Assembly (NCBI GenBank): GCA_024180945.1
Contig: JAKSGN010000038.1
Coordinates: 2,418,001-2,482,000, forward strand
DNA length: 64,000 bases
Direction: 5' to 3'
Origin: Macrophomina tecta
Taxonomy: Eukaryota; Ascomycota; Dothideomycetes; Botryosphaeriales; Botryosphaeriaceae
A program made the position numbers and the translations under genes. Under the pieces are notes generated by a model that saw nothing but the letters and a program-made list of their open reading frames with translations, did not search any database and had not been told where the DNA came from. Position 1 is the first letter of the stretch; every line of letters begins with the position of its first letter. Positions 11,615 through 23,692 of the stretch are shown piece after piece.

Positions 11615-12541
11615 TCACGAAAGTGCACTCTGCAGTTTCTTTAATCTGGACAGTACGTACGATCTCCTCCGTCCTTCTTTCCTGAAGCCCTCAATGATCT
11701 TGAGCATCTCTTTGCGGCCGGACGAGGCCTCGACGTTCTTGCCCGCCATGCTCATGCTGACCTTCTCTTTCGAGTCGGCCCTGAGCAGGCGGTTCAGCAG
11801 CAGGTAGCGCATGAGCAGGCACACGAAGACGCCGCAGTCCGAGCCGTTCTCCTGCTGCGGGCAGTCGTCCATGCTGATGAAGCGTAGGCTGCGGCCGAGC
11901 AACGTGGCCATCTTCTGCGTCGCGAGGCGCGCGTCACGGTCGTTGCTCTCGCACAGTGAGTCGTAGTGGAAGGCGACGCCGTCCACGACGCTCACGAGCA
12001 GCAGACTCCAGTGAGAGCCACCCTCGGCCTCCATCACATTGCGGCAGTCGTTTATGGGCAGGAAGATGTGCGAGGTCCTCGAAAACTGCGGCAGGGCGTC
12101 CTTCAGCGTGAGCGGATCGGGCGTCTGCATGAGCATGAACGACATGGAGGGGCGGAGCAAGCTGATGTTGGCCTTTGGGTAGTTTGAGAGATGCTCATGC
12201 TCGAGCCACCTTCGCGAGAAATGCGTCAGCATAGAAAGACCACAGAAAAAGAGCGAAGCCGAGGAGCAGTGGTATTGGCTCACTCTTCCCAGAATGCGAT
12301 TGCCTATGCTCCTTGTGTCAGCGCCAGTACCCGCAGCAGCCGATGCGGAAGGATATCACGCACATTGTCTGTCAGCCAGTCTGCCTTGATGCAGTCGACA
12401 TCTTCCTTGGTCACTAGCATCGGCAATCAACATACCGCCAGCCCTTTCAAGCTTTCCTCAGACCGAGACAGCATACATACAGCGAATGTCATGGTAGCTC
12501 AGGTACGCATCGTCGGGCGCGAGCTTGTGGGAGGAGCGCAT
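11615..12541 (-). CDS. NEDD8/ubiquitin-like-specific cysteine protease, C48 family (NEDP1/SENP8-like)
   Basis: Four exons: 12541-12481, 12413-12364, 12303-12284 (only 20 nt) and 12209-11615, giving 241 residues. The spliced N-terminus reads LSYHDIRLTKEDVDCIKADW followed by LTDNAIAFWEEWLEHE, the usual entry of Ulp1-type proteases. The catalytic triad is visible: His in GSHW (about residue 110), Asp in HYDSL (127) and Cys in GSDCGVF (169), with the oxyanion Gln in CPQQENGS. Spacing and total length fit the SENP8/NEDP1 branch (human 212 residues), which removes NEDD8 from substrates such as cullins and processes the NEDD8 precursor, rather than the larger SUMO proteases. NEDD8 rather than SUMO specificity is inferred from size and domain layout. 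The ATG at 12541 places the conserved SYHD motif near residue 16. Confidence 0.9.
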
Positions 12542-13605
12542 GTTAGCCAATTGTGAGCAAGCAAGGCGCACAGTTTCTGGAAGCAAATAGCGCGAGGTGG
12601 GATATGCTGCAGGTAGCCGTCCGCAGAAAATTGTATGTGTGGCTGGGTAGGTCGGGTTGGCCCAGAAAAAAAGCGGGCTGTCGCGCAGCTTCGCTCACGC
12701 GTCACGGTGGCACAGGGCAAGCGGCGGAAGCTGAGGCAAGAAAAAGCGGAGGCTGTACCAGGGACAAGGGAATAAGGGCTGCATACATTGTCGCCGAAGT
12801 GTCTGCTCACGCGGCCCCCGAAAGGGTGGAAGCCCGACATCGCAGATGGAAGCGGAGGTGGTGTCGCGGCTGGAGTGGATCGTCGAAACGCTCGGAACAG
12901 CGGGGAGTGAGGCGTAACGGGCAGAGCAGTTGGGAGGTTCAATGGTTCCGGACGAGCGCGGGTCAGCGCAGCGACTCCGAGAAGAGGAGAAAACGCTGGT
13001 GGTTCGTGCTGACGCGGTGAAGGGCGCGAGAGCGGTACGTCGTGGCAGCGGCGACGTGGTGGAGGGCAAGGATGGGGCGGTTCGTTTATGATCGGCGACG
13101 AGGGGCAGGCAGAAAGCAAACCCCGCGGGCCCACCTGCGTATGACGTCGGGTCGAGACTCTGCGGGGCGCTGCGCTGCTGGGCGGCGAAACATGCGCCAC
13201 CCTTCGCTTGCCTGCCAACTCCGAGCCCGGGCCCGAACTTGTCGTGTGTACGTCCTCCTCCTGGCGTCTCGACCGAGGGCGACGGCGTGTCCTCGCCAGA
13301 ACAGGCAGTCATGCGTCCTCAGCCTCTGCATCTGGCACCAATCGCGCTATGTCTCCACCGCCCGGCCGCGTCGTCTGCAGCGACATTCCACGTGAACTGT
13401 GGCGGTCCCCGCAAGGAGAATGGCGCCTCTCGTCCGCGTGTCCGCCTTGCCCGCATGCAATCACGACAACACTAATATGTTACAATTGTGACATGAGGAG
13501 ATCATCAATTTCGTCCATCTACTAGGTCGTGCTCATTAGGATTAGAGTATAAGAAGTCCTTGCCCTGCGCCAAACAGTAGCCGCCCTCCTAATCCCCATC
13601 AACCA
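12542..13605. other. Region between GDB1 3' end and NEDD8 protease start
   Basis: This 1.06-kb stretch holds the promoter of the NEDD8 protease gene and the 3' flank of GDB1. It is GC-rich and therefore has long overlapping open frames on both strands (for example 12499-13218 on the minus strand). None resembles a known protein, and none has a convincing intron. Confidence 0.5.
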
Positions 13606-16600
13606 TTACTGCGACGCTGCAAACTCCTCGCCAAACTCCTTTGCATCCTGGTACAGATCGATCAAGCAGCTGGCAGACCATGCCTGAGTGGGAGACTGGT
13701 GTTTTGTTAGCGTCTCCATCACCAAAGCACTAACTGAAGAGTACTTACTGAATCTCCACAGAAGGAGCCGTCCTTGTTCGTCAACTCAGTCAAACCAGCC
13801 CAGGGGCTCTCCTTGATTGCGTCCATGCATCCGCGCAGGCGACGAGTGATCTGCTGGAACGTTTCCACGCGCTCCTCTGGCGTCTTGCGGCGAAGCAGGT
13901 CAAACTTCAGGAAGGCTCGGAGGAAGAAACCCGTGGGCCACAGCCACTCGGGTCCCTGATGGTAGTTGCGTCCCTTGGCCGTATGGAAATCTGTCGAGTC
14001 CTCGCTGTTGATGTAGTTCGGGCGGTAGTTGAGATCCGACGGGTCCAAGGTCGCCATACCCGTAGGGCCTCGGAGAGCCTTGTCTGCCACGTGTAGTGCG
14101 TAGAGCGCCTTCTCCGGATCGAACAGGTCCGGTGCCACTGTCATGGCGATCGGGAAGTTGGGTCGGAGTTGGTAGTCTTCGTATTCCTTGCCCGACTTGT
14201 AGAGATCCTTATAGATGCCACGGCGGTTGACGATGCTGGAGTTGACATCGTAATCCTTGTCCTCAGAAGGCTCCCGTGGAACGTAGTATGCCCACTCGAA
14301 GTTGTCCTTGATCTTGGCGGCCCACTCGGCAAACGTGATCCGGCCTCCTTCGATGTCGACGCCGTCATACTTGTACTTGCCTTGTTTGTTGAGGCCATCC
14401 ACCCACTTGAGGCAGCTGTACAACATGCCCGTGATCTCGATAGCTGCTCCATCGCGGGGGGTACCAGGGTAACCCTTGTTGCCAGCCTTCTCGCTCTCTC
14501 CCATCTTGTCCATCCATGTGCCACAGTTCCACTGGTTCCCGCCAAAGATGATGCCAGTCTTCCAATCAGGATGAATCTCAATGTTAAAACCTTCAGGCTT
14601 CATCTGGCTGTCAAGGGCCGGGCCAGCATTGTACTCGCGGAAGGACATGCCCGAAGCATGCCTTTGCAGACACTCCTGGATGACATCCTCGATAGTCGAC
14701 GACTTAGAATAAGCTTTCGGATCATCATGCGGGAACCAAGTGTCATCGTACGGGAGGAATCTTCGCTTCACGCTCTCCTGGAGGATGTTGAGGCCGTCGG
14801 GGACGATCTTTGTATAGTCCTGAATGTTTTGCAGGTAGAACCACACTGAGTCGCGCGAGTTGTAGCGAGGAAGCTTGCCGCTGCTGAGCAAGTTGGGGAT
14901 CATGCCATGCTTGACGACGCTCGCAAATGCCATGATGTGCTCCCTGGCGTCGGCATAACGCCCGGTACCGAGATACAAGCCACGAAGAGAGATGAAGATA
15001 TCTCTGCCCCAGCACCTGGCCCAATCTGACGCAAAGTGGGGAAGACCTGCGGCCATGCTCGGCACGCTCTTGGTTGGCCACAAGGATGCGTTGTTCATGT
15101 GTCCTGTCACTTGGATGCTGACAAGGGACAGGCTCTGCAGGAACTTCTGGCCATTGCGAACGTTGTCGTTCAGCAGTCCAATAGATCGGTCGACCGCGGC
15201 ATTGTATGCTGTTTGGATGGTCAAAGCGAAGTAACGAGGCAACATGAAGCTGGGGATCTTGCGGATGGCGTCGAAACGCTCTTGCAACCACGAAGCGGGT
15301 CCTTGAAGATTCTTGTAACCAGGTAGCTTTGACAAGCGCTCAAGTCGGCCCACGCAATAATCCAAGGCCCACTGTCCTTGCCTCAAATGGTCGCAGATGG
15401 GGTGCCCCAGTTGGTTGTATCGGATGACATCACGGAGAACACTCCACCAGCCTTGCAAGCCAGCGTAGACAAGCGTGCCATGGCCAGGGATGGTGTAGGT
15501 GCCGTCATTGCCGCCACTGTAGTCACGCTCTTCAGGGTCGCACCGGTAGAGAACATGGTTGAGGTCCAGGAGGCTGCACTCCTTGAAAGCTTCGCTGGCG
15601 CCACTGGTGACGAATTCGTCGAGGCCATCCGCATGTTCACAGCTCGGAACGGAGGTTTCGAACAGAGCGATGCTTCCGGGAGGGAAGAAATCAGGGATGG
15701 TGATGGTTGTCTTTTCATCCGAAGACTCAATCTTCACCCCTTCCAGATCCTTGGTGCGACTAGGCAGTCCACGAAGCGTCTTTTTGTCGCCGATGACACG
15801 AGCCTTGACGTCAGGGTTTGCCTCGACTTCAAGGAACCAGCTGCCAATCTGCTTTGCTTGTGTTCCGGGCAGGTTGACTGGAGGGAAGCCACCGTTACCA
15901 TCTCCATAGCCAGGGAAGGCGGTGTGTGCGATGAGGAAATATCCTTTCCTGGTCTTGGGATGCACGCGATGGACGGTGATGAATTCCCGGTCATGGTGAA
16001 TGAAGGTCTCATCGTAGCCCTCTTGGCCCATGAGGGTGTGGATCTGGTTGAGGAGTTTCTTGATGTTGCCAATACCGCCTTCAGCAGCCTGGACCTTGAC
16101 CTCGCCGCTTGTCGAGTAAGGGGAGGAGTATAGCCTGGTTTCGTGCACAAGCTCGATGAGCTGAGGGTAGATCTCGTCATAGCCCATGACACTTCCGGTC
16201 GCACAGGCGCACATGGCCACCAGTGCTGCATTTGGAAGCGTGTCGCGAGCATCACGCTTCTGCGCGGGGACCTCGTTGTCGTGCGTGCAATCCATGAACA
16301 GAGCATGGACAGGGCTCTGCCTGATCCTGCGGATGATCTCACGCTTGGCAGTGCCATTGGTCTGAGCAGAGGGATCGGCGTTGCTAACTTCGTCAAGTTC
16401 GAAACTGCCAATTGGAATACCAGCGTGGCGGTGAACAAGACGGCTCAGCTCTTGGGTGCTCCAGGCCTGCATGGCCTCGCGGATGAGGAAACTAATTCCC
16501 AGGCGCCTGCAGAAGACAAAATCCATGTCCTCAGAGCCAGTGAACAATTCAGCGCCGACAACAAGATCCGGGCGGACCTTTCGTGCCTCGTCAAGCATGT

Positions 16601-18349
16601 GTTCAGCTACATGAATTGGAGTCGAGTGGCAGTTGTCAATGCGGAAACCGACAAAATACTTCGCCATAAGACGGGTATACTTAGCAATGAAGTCCCAAAG
16701 GAAGGGGTTGTCCTGCGGCCCGCTACCATAGCGAAGCTTGACGCAGTCGCCCCAGACGATCACCTCTCTGCGGAGATACGCGCGAGACTGAGGTCCAGCG
16801 TTGTCCTTCATGGCATCAGCAGCCCAGATCCAGCCGTTGTTTACAAGAGCCAGAGCTCGTGGATTGTGCTTCTTCGTCGTCTCATTTTTGGGCAGTCTTG
16901 TGAAGTACGTCTCGATGAGAGGGTTCCTGTTCGTGATCGGACCAAGCTTCGGGCCATGATCGTCGAGACGAACGTACTTGATGCGGTTTTGAAGTTGCTC
17001 GATGATGGTGGCAACATCGGCATCGTACTCCTTGTAAAACTCAAGATTTACTTCATCCAAGAACTTCTGAATGGTGCCTTGCGCGGCTCGTTCATCTGGT
17101 GTGCTGTGGTTCCGGCTGTCGTACCGGCCGAACAGGGCAGCGAGAAGGGCAGCGCCGGTCCTCGCATCAATCTTTCGTTGGAATCTGTCACCCAGCGTGT
17201 CTCCGTCGGACAACGCATGTTGGATGAGCCAATCAGCCTTCTGCTTCAGTGTCCAGTCCTTGACTTCGTCGAGGCCTCCCACGCCGAGCTTGCCGAAGCC
17301 ACCCTCAGGGAAGGTGATCTCGCCCTCGGTCCAAGCCTTGACAATCGCCTTGGTGTCTCGTTCAACGTCCACGACGTAGAACTGCCAAAGCTTGAGGTCA
17401 GCAATGACGTCGGACTTGACTGCCTCCATAATCTTGTTGAGATCATCGATGCTGTGGATGGTAGTAGGGAGGCCCTTGGAGGCAAGATCTTGACCAAGCT
17501 GGAGCAATGCGTCGTCGAGCTCGAGGGCTGCTTGAAGATGAGGAGCAGTCTCGCAGTTGTAGCCAGCTTCAGGATGCTCTTCGAGCCACTTGCTGTTATT
17601 AGCCGTGTGGTTCCAGACAACGTCGGTCAAAGCGAACAGGTTGAATTCCTTCTCCATCTTGGTGACAAGATCGGCAATATCCTTCTCTCCGTTGGGGAAG
17701 AAGTGCTTGTCAAAGCGGTGCTGGTCATAGATACTGTACGGGGAATTGGAGTTTCCTCGCATCATCAGGGGCGTGAAGTGGATCATGTTGTAGCCTCTCT
17801 GGCTGATGCCACGCAGATGCTTGTCCCAGTCATCCGGGTACTTGCCCATGAATTTGGATATGACCGAAAAGATGGATAGCGAGTCCAGCTGAATCAGCTG
17901 GTCGTTCATCATGAGCCTCGGGCAGACATCAATGTAGTAGGTTGGTGTCTTGGTCGGCTTCGGGGTGGAGACGGGATAGGGCGAGAACTCGGGTAGGGGA
18001 GTGTAGGTCGAGTAGAAGGCAAAGGCGCCGGCATAGTGAACGGGGCAGTCGAACGTGATAGTGCCATTGAAGTCGGGGCGGAGCCTGTAGTTGCATGTCA
18101 GACAGCTGGAGGTACCTGAGTGCTGGGTGAGCCTTACTTGAACTCGCGGAAGCGATCCCGCTGGAACTGCTCGCCCTCGGCAGGAATGTTCACCCAGAGG
18201 CTGCCCTCACGACATATCGAGCTGGTGCCTTCAATGGCGAATCGGATGATGTAGGCCGGGTTGGTGGGTGGAGGGAGGTAGATGTAGTTGCCAGGCACAT
18301 CGGGGCAGCCGCTGTCGGTGAGCGGGAGCAAGTAAACGGTGGAAGACAT
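13606..18349 (-). CDS. GDB1: Glycogen debranching enzyme (4-alpha-glucanotransferase / amylo-alpha-1,6-glucosidase)
   Basis: Exons 18349-18138, 18084-13749 and 13695-13606 encode 1545 residues, close to the yeast enzyme (1536). It acts in the cytosol on phosphorylase-limit glycogen: the N-terminal half moves maltosyl/maltotriosyl units and the C-terminal half hydrolyses the remaining alpha-1,6 glucose. The GH13-like transferase half shows FRIDNCHSTP (nucleophile Asp near residue 549), VGAELFTGSEDMDF (acid/base Glu near 582) and CTHDNEVP (Asp near 670). The GH133 glucosidase half shows ASDWARCWGRDIFISLRG near 1094 and RYNSRDSVWFYLQNIQDY. The last intron (13748-13696; GTAAGT donor, CTAACAAAACACCAG end) joins CGDS to SPTQAWSASCLIDLYQ, matching the conserved family C-terminus; an unspliced read would lose it. 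Confidence 0.97.
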
Positions 18350-21300
18350 TGTTGGGAGCTTGTTGAGAAGGGCAATTGAGCGATAAGGGTGCTTCTGAAG
18401 GGGTAGAATACGTGCGCTGGGCTCAAAAAGATACAGCGAAGAAGCAAGAGGGTGCAGTTGCGGATAGGAGGAGAAGAGCGGGCAGAGGTGGGAGGGGCCT
18501 TATCAATAAGCTTGCCCAATTGGAAAGGGCCCTGCAGGCAGCGAGAGGACCGAGGGCGGGCAGAGCGGTTTGAGAAAGAAGAGGCTTCCCTCGAGGCGCG
18601 CTTTTTCAAAGAGGAAAGCGGGAGGTGGAGGATCTGCAGGCACAGTCCGTCGAGCTCGAACTGGAGCTGGAGAAGCTACGCACAGGCCTACGTCACTGTC
18701 CGGCCAACGAGCCTCATCAAGCCTCAGCACGATAAGATGCAGCCACGCGCGGGCTTGTCGGTGGGTCGCGCGGGTTTTGGAGCGAGGAATTCAAGGAAGT
18801 GCAGTCGCCGCCAGCAATTCGGCTTCCCCAGGTCTTAAGAGCTGCCCTGCTCCACGCGCCTTGTTGGGGATGTGAGTTGTTCTGCTGCGGGGCGAGTCAA
18901 AGCAAAGCGGTGAGCGAGCGAGCGGGTAGCTGCTTGCCAATCACATGTCGCAGCGGCTTTCATCAGAGCTCCTGCCCGCCCGCCTGCACCGCACCTTCAG
19001 TCCCCAGGCCTGCCTGCCGGAGCAGCAGCGACGCCTGCCGTTTGTTCGGGCACTTCGCACCAGCTTCGCACCAGCGCGGGCGCAGCATCTAGCAGGATCG
19101 CGCTCAGGGGAAGCGTTCGGCGGCACGTGCCGTCACTGTTCCGGGAGCAGGCTTTCTGTCCACGGGTCGCCAGAGTGGAGTCTGACAGGGTGGCAGGCGG
19201 GCTGCAGCAGCGAGCTAGAGTAGGTGCCAGTCAGCTTCCAGCGGCAGCCAAATAATGCGCCAACGCACCTTCAGCGTCTCGACTCCCTCTACCCATTCCA
19301 GCGCTGTCGCATCAGCGAGATGCGGAAGTCCCCTGCCAATTGTGAAGACCGCTTTCGGTTTCGGCCCTGCGGAAATGCGTTGCTTCTATCGTCTCACCCG
19401 CTGTTGCCCCGACTTCGTCCTTCGACGCCCGATGCCTTGCCGCGCAGAGACTTGCCCCTCCACGGCCGCCTCGCAGGGTGGTGCACGGAGATGAAGGCGT
19501 GCAGCAGGAGGCACGCCGCCCTCAGCCAGGCAGACGGCTACCTATGCCTGTCTTGGGCGAGCCTACCGTTGCTGTACCAGACTTTGCGTGGAAGCTCGTA
19601 CAGGAATCCGCAGCGTCGTGAAAATCGCGGGCCTGTCAGCCACCGCTCGGGCCCCTGAGCGAGCAGGTGGAGTTCGCCGGGCTGGACACGGCGCTGTGTC
19701 GGGTTGCAAGCGACACGCGTGTGCGCGTCCAAGGTGGTTGCCGTTCTCACGAAGCTGCGCTTCCCCAGGTCGGGCTGGGCTGGGCGTGGTTCTGTTCCTG
19801 CTCGCAACGGCGGCGTCCCAGCGCTGGCTTTTCCGCACCGCACGCGTTCCTGGCGCCGGCCCAGTGTCTTGGGGCCGGTCAGGAACAAACGCGAAGCTCG
19901 TGTGATCGAGACATGCACCACGATGTTATATACAAGCATACAAGCTCGGTGGATGGCGTGAGCGGGTGTTTGATCGTCCGGAGCAGATTTCTGTGCGCCT
20001 GTGCGAAATTCACAGCCCAGCCAGGCAGGCTTCGCAGCGCGGCCGGAGCTCCATCTGTGCTGCCGCTGGCATCCGCCGCGCTGCGCGCTCTCCTGAGCAC
20101 TGCGGAGAGGCAGGTGCGATGATGCTGGATGCGCGTGGAAGACTCGCCCTCCACGTAATGCCCGCCGTCGCCGTGCCGCCGCGGGCATCGTTGCCGCCGC
20201 CGTTGCGCGCTCGCAGATTGCTGTGGACCAGGGGGAGGCTCAGACCTCACCGAAATGTCGGGCTATGTACGTAGCTATATTTACCGTGGTGCCAATATCG
20301 CGCGTTCGTGTAGTTCTTCATCAGAGACCCGCCGGCTTGCGCAGGCGTCAGATCTGTCAGTGCCAAGTGTTTCGTGCGCCGCTGGGCTCATCCCGAGTTC
20401 GCCGCAAGGATACCCTGAAGCTAACTCGAATCCACTTCCCCCGTGAGAGCTGCCCTCACCACCACCGCATCCTCTCCAACCTCCACGCTCGCACCCCCGG
20501 GTTTGCTGCTGCGCGCCCGCCTCCCTCGCTCCAGCAGCTCCGCGCACGCTCTCTTCCAACCGCCTTCGTCGCCCACGGCCCCCCGGGCCCCACCGCCGGC
20601 GGCTCCTACTCCTATCCTTCTTTGCCGCCAGCCACTGCAGCTCCACACGCCTTGCCGGGGGTGCATGCGTCTTCGTTGATCCACCGCCGCGCGCGCCGTC
20701 CCTGTCCCTTTGGCTCCCGCTTGCCGCCCTCTGCATTGGCTCGATTCCTGCGTCCTGCTCTCGCTTTTGCAGAACTCCGCGCGCTCCCTTCACCTGCCTG
20801 CCGCCCCGAACGTGCCGGCGCTCGCGGACAACTGGACACGCCGCTCTGTTGCGCGCTGCAGCGCACCGCGACACAGCGCCGCACCACGACGGCAGTCCGA
20901 GACGACCCGTGGTTGCTGACGGCTGTAAGTTTCTTTGTTCCTGCCGGCCTGAAACCAGACGTGGTCTCTGCCACCCGCCCGATCGCGCCCTTGTGTGAAT
21001 GATCCTGTCCCGGCCTCTTGTCCTCCATTCGCGGCCGCATGGTGGCACCGCTCTTACATCTGCACCAACCCTGAGATGGTGTAACGGACCCAGCTGATTG
21101 AGTCCGTCCAGCGCACGCATAAGCTTCCATCCACGCCGGCCTGCTTTCTTCGAGTCGCCGCGACCAACGAGCCCACAGGCACGCCACGAAGCCAACACGC
21201 CTAAGGGCACACGTCGTACAGGTCACAATCGGGAGGCCTGGCCTCAGGTTCCTGCTTAGCTCAGGGCCTCATTCATCTTCGGGTGATCCGAGCCCTTAAG

Positions 21301-21574
21301 GTGTGTATAGCGCATTCCTGCTTCTTCCTTGTGTTTCCGTCCCGAACTAGAGCTGACCATAATGTCTACTACTTGCAGAATCGAGGTAAATTGGTTCTCA
21401 TTTCCCTTTAGCGGGGTTCGGCGGCGTCATCAGCCGCAGAAACGTCTCGCGACCCTACTGCACACGAAACAATTTGACTTGTCGCAGTGTGCACATTACC
21501 GAAGATGGTGTATGGCTAACATGGTGTGACAGCCGTTGGGTTGGGCCCAACCACTACGAAGACCGTTGCGAAAG
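18350..21574. other. Long GC-rich divergent intergenic region between GDB1 and RhoGAP
   Basis: No gene is recognisable in 3.2 kb. The sequence is GC-rich throughout, and 20440-20770 is strongly C/T-rich on the plus strand, as is common around fungal transcription starts. Long open frames overlap on opposite strands at 19538-20188 (minus), 20223-21002 (plus) and 20281-21210 (minus); their translations are Arg/Ala/Pro/Ser-rich with no domain. The right end includes a probable 5'-leader intron of the RhoGAP gene, with a GGCTAAC branch site and CAG acceptor ending at 21532. Confidence 0.5.
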
Positions 21575-23692
21575 ATGCCGAAATCCCCTTCCTTGTCTCT
21601 GAACCTCCACCAGCCCAACAAAGGCCATCCCCAGCCGCAAAACGGTGACAATCCTCGTAGCCCTCAGAGACCTAGATCCCCGGGATCCAGCCAAGCGTCT
21701 CGCAATGAGATGATCCGCAACGAGCGAAACATGGACTCATACGCCGCGTCGAACTCGTCAAATTCACACTCGGGTCCAGAACGGTCGCCAAAGGCGCATC
21801 CCGTCAAAGAAGACGCGCCGAAGTCGCTGTTCTCGAACTCCAAAGCTTCCAAATCCATGACTAGAATCGGCTGCGGGGATAATCAGATGTCGATCAGACA
21901 GGTGTCAGAGGGTTCGTCATTGCCTAACAGCGCGGCGCAGGCGTACCCTTACAAGCAGTCTCCGGGGTCGACATCAGACTTGGCCAAGTCTCTGGAAAGT
22001 GCAAGTATTTCGAGTAGTAAGTAACTGCCTTGATGTTGGTCGCGGCGTCTCTGCACCAGCTACTAATAGCATTTCTTTCAGGCACCACTTCACACGAGCC
22101 GGAGCGCTATGACCAGCGCGCCCCATCTTCGCACGGCAGATCGCAGCAGAATACTCCGCAAAGCTCGCACTCCAACGATCACTCTACAGCGAAACGGCCC
22201 GGCCAGAAGCATCGCTTCAATCTGCTGTCCCGCTCGCGTTCCATCAGATCTGACGACGTCCTGAACAACACGCACCAACACCCCAAGCCCAACACGCCAA
22301 GTCGCTTCACTCCCGAGTCCGAGCAGCGCTACATCAAGCGCCAGCCGGATCAGAACGGGCTAAAGACCGCACCGATCAAGGAGGACAGATCCTTCCGCGA
22401 TATGATGCAGAATACGTCGCGCAACCGTTCGGCCGATCGTCACACAGAGCCTGATGAAGACACTGCCGCTCATCCACGCGACAAAAACGTTCCATTCTTT
22501 TCCAATTCTTTCAAGGACAATCCGGGCGCGGATTTCCTTAATAACATCAAAAAATCTGGCACAAAGGCGGCCGATGGATTGGGCAAAGCCGGCAAGGGTT
22601 TCTTTGGCAAGCTTGCGCGGAGCGGTAGCTCTCACGAACGCGATCATGGGCCGGTCTTGGACGAGAACTATGTATGCAGGGTTATCAATCTCCCTTTGGT
22701 GGAGCAGACCCGCAGGACAAGGATCTCGAAGAGGCTCGCCGCGTCGAAGGACAAGACGGAGTTCTGGATGCCAGCCTTGCCATGGAGATGCATAGAGTAA
22801 GGACAATGCTTGCAAACTTTTTTACATACGAATCACTAACCATGTTTTCAGCTATCTGAACATGAACGGTTGCGAAGAAGAGGGGTTGTACCGTGTCCCG
22901 GGCAGCGGCAAGGATGTCAAGTACTGGCAAATGCGTTTTGATAAAGGTATGCACCGGATTCTTTTCCCGTGAGCTCTAACCGACTGTTCCTCAGAACTCG
23001 ACATCAACCTTTTCGACGAGCCCAACCTTTACGACATCAACATCATCGGTTCCATGTTCAAGGCCTGGCTTCGTGAGCTTCCCGACGAGATCTTCCCTAA
23101 GGCCACACAGAAGAAGATCCAGGAGAAATGTGGTGATGCGAAGTCTACGCCCCAGCTGCTCAAAGATGAGCTCTCAAAGTTGCCGCCCTTCAACTATTAT
23201 CTCCTTTTTGCCATTACTTGCCATATCAGCCTCTTGCACTCGTGCTCGGAAAAGAACAAGATGGACTATCGAAATCTTTGCATTTGCTTCCAGCCGTGCA
23301 TGAAAATTGAAGCGTTCTGCTTCCAATTTCTGGTTCTTGACTGGCGCAACTGTTGGCAAGGCTGCTGGACAGAGAAGGAATACCTCGAGCGGGAGATGCG
23401 CATCCTGGAGCCGGAGAAGTACCCGCCGCAGCCGGCTCTGGGACTGAGCACGCCGAATGGCAGTACCAGCCACCTGGATGACGAGCGCGCCGTTTCTTCT
23501 GGAAGCAGCAAACCATCGACAATCAACAGCTCAACACCCGAAAGGCCGAGACCGCCTCCGCTCAACTCGGTCAGTTCGCGGGAGTACGAAGACGAAGATG
23601 CCACCCCCACGCAGGCTGGACACAACGGAATGCGCAATGAGCTTCCGAAGCTGTCCCCGATGCAGCCCCTCTCTCCGATAGGATCCATTTGA
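21575..23692 (+). CDS. Rho GTPase-activating protein (RhoGAP domain)
   Basis: Exons 21575-22016, 22082-22796, 22852-22946 and 22995-23692 encode 649 residues. The first half (about 1-330) is Ser/Pro/Asn/Gln-rich and probably disordered. The RhoGAP domain (about 360-580) contains EEEGLYRVPGSG with the arginine finger near residue 400, then IIGSMFKAWLRELPDEIFP and MDYRNLCICFQPCMKIEAF. It should stimulate GTP hydrolysis by a Rho-family GTPase controlling polarity or the actin cytoskeleton; which GTPase is unknown. The usual catalytic Asn of the FxPN motif is Cys here (CFQPC). The C-terminal tail is again Ser/Pro-rich. An earlier start is possible: ATG 21362 with an 8-codon exon to 21385 splices in frame to 21533 and would add 22 residues; I kept the simpler start at 21575. 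Confidence 0.9.

Noticed and set aside
12499..13312. Minus-strand frames upstream of the NEDD8 protease
   Set aside because: Pro/Ser/Arg-rich with no domain; they overlap the first exon of a well-supported gene in another frame.
15378..16133. Second long plus-strand frame opposite GDB1
   Set aside because: Also antisense to conserved coding sequence and without any recognisable motif.
16143..17879. Plus-strand open frame of 578 codons opposite GDB1
   Set aside because: It lies wholly antisense to the conserved GDB1 coding exon and has no domain. Long antisense frames are common opposite GC-rich codon usage.
20223..21210. Overlapping long frames on both strands in the GDB1-RhoGAP gap
   Set aside because: Both translations are low in complexity (Arg, Ala, Pro, Ser), overlap each other and lack domains. 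They fit chance openness in GC-rich DNA.
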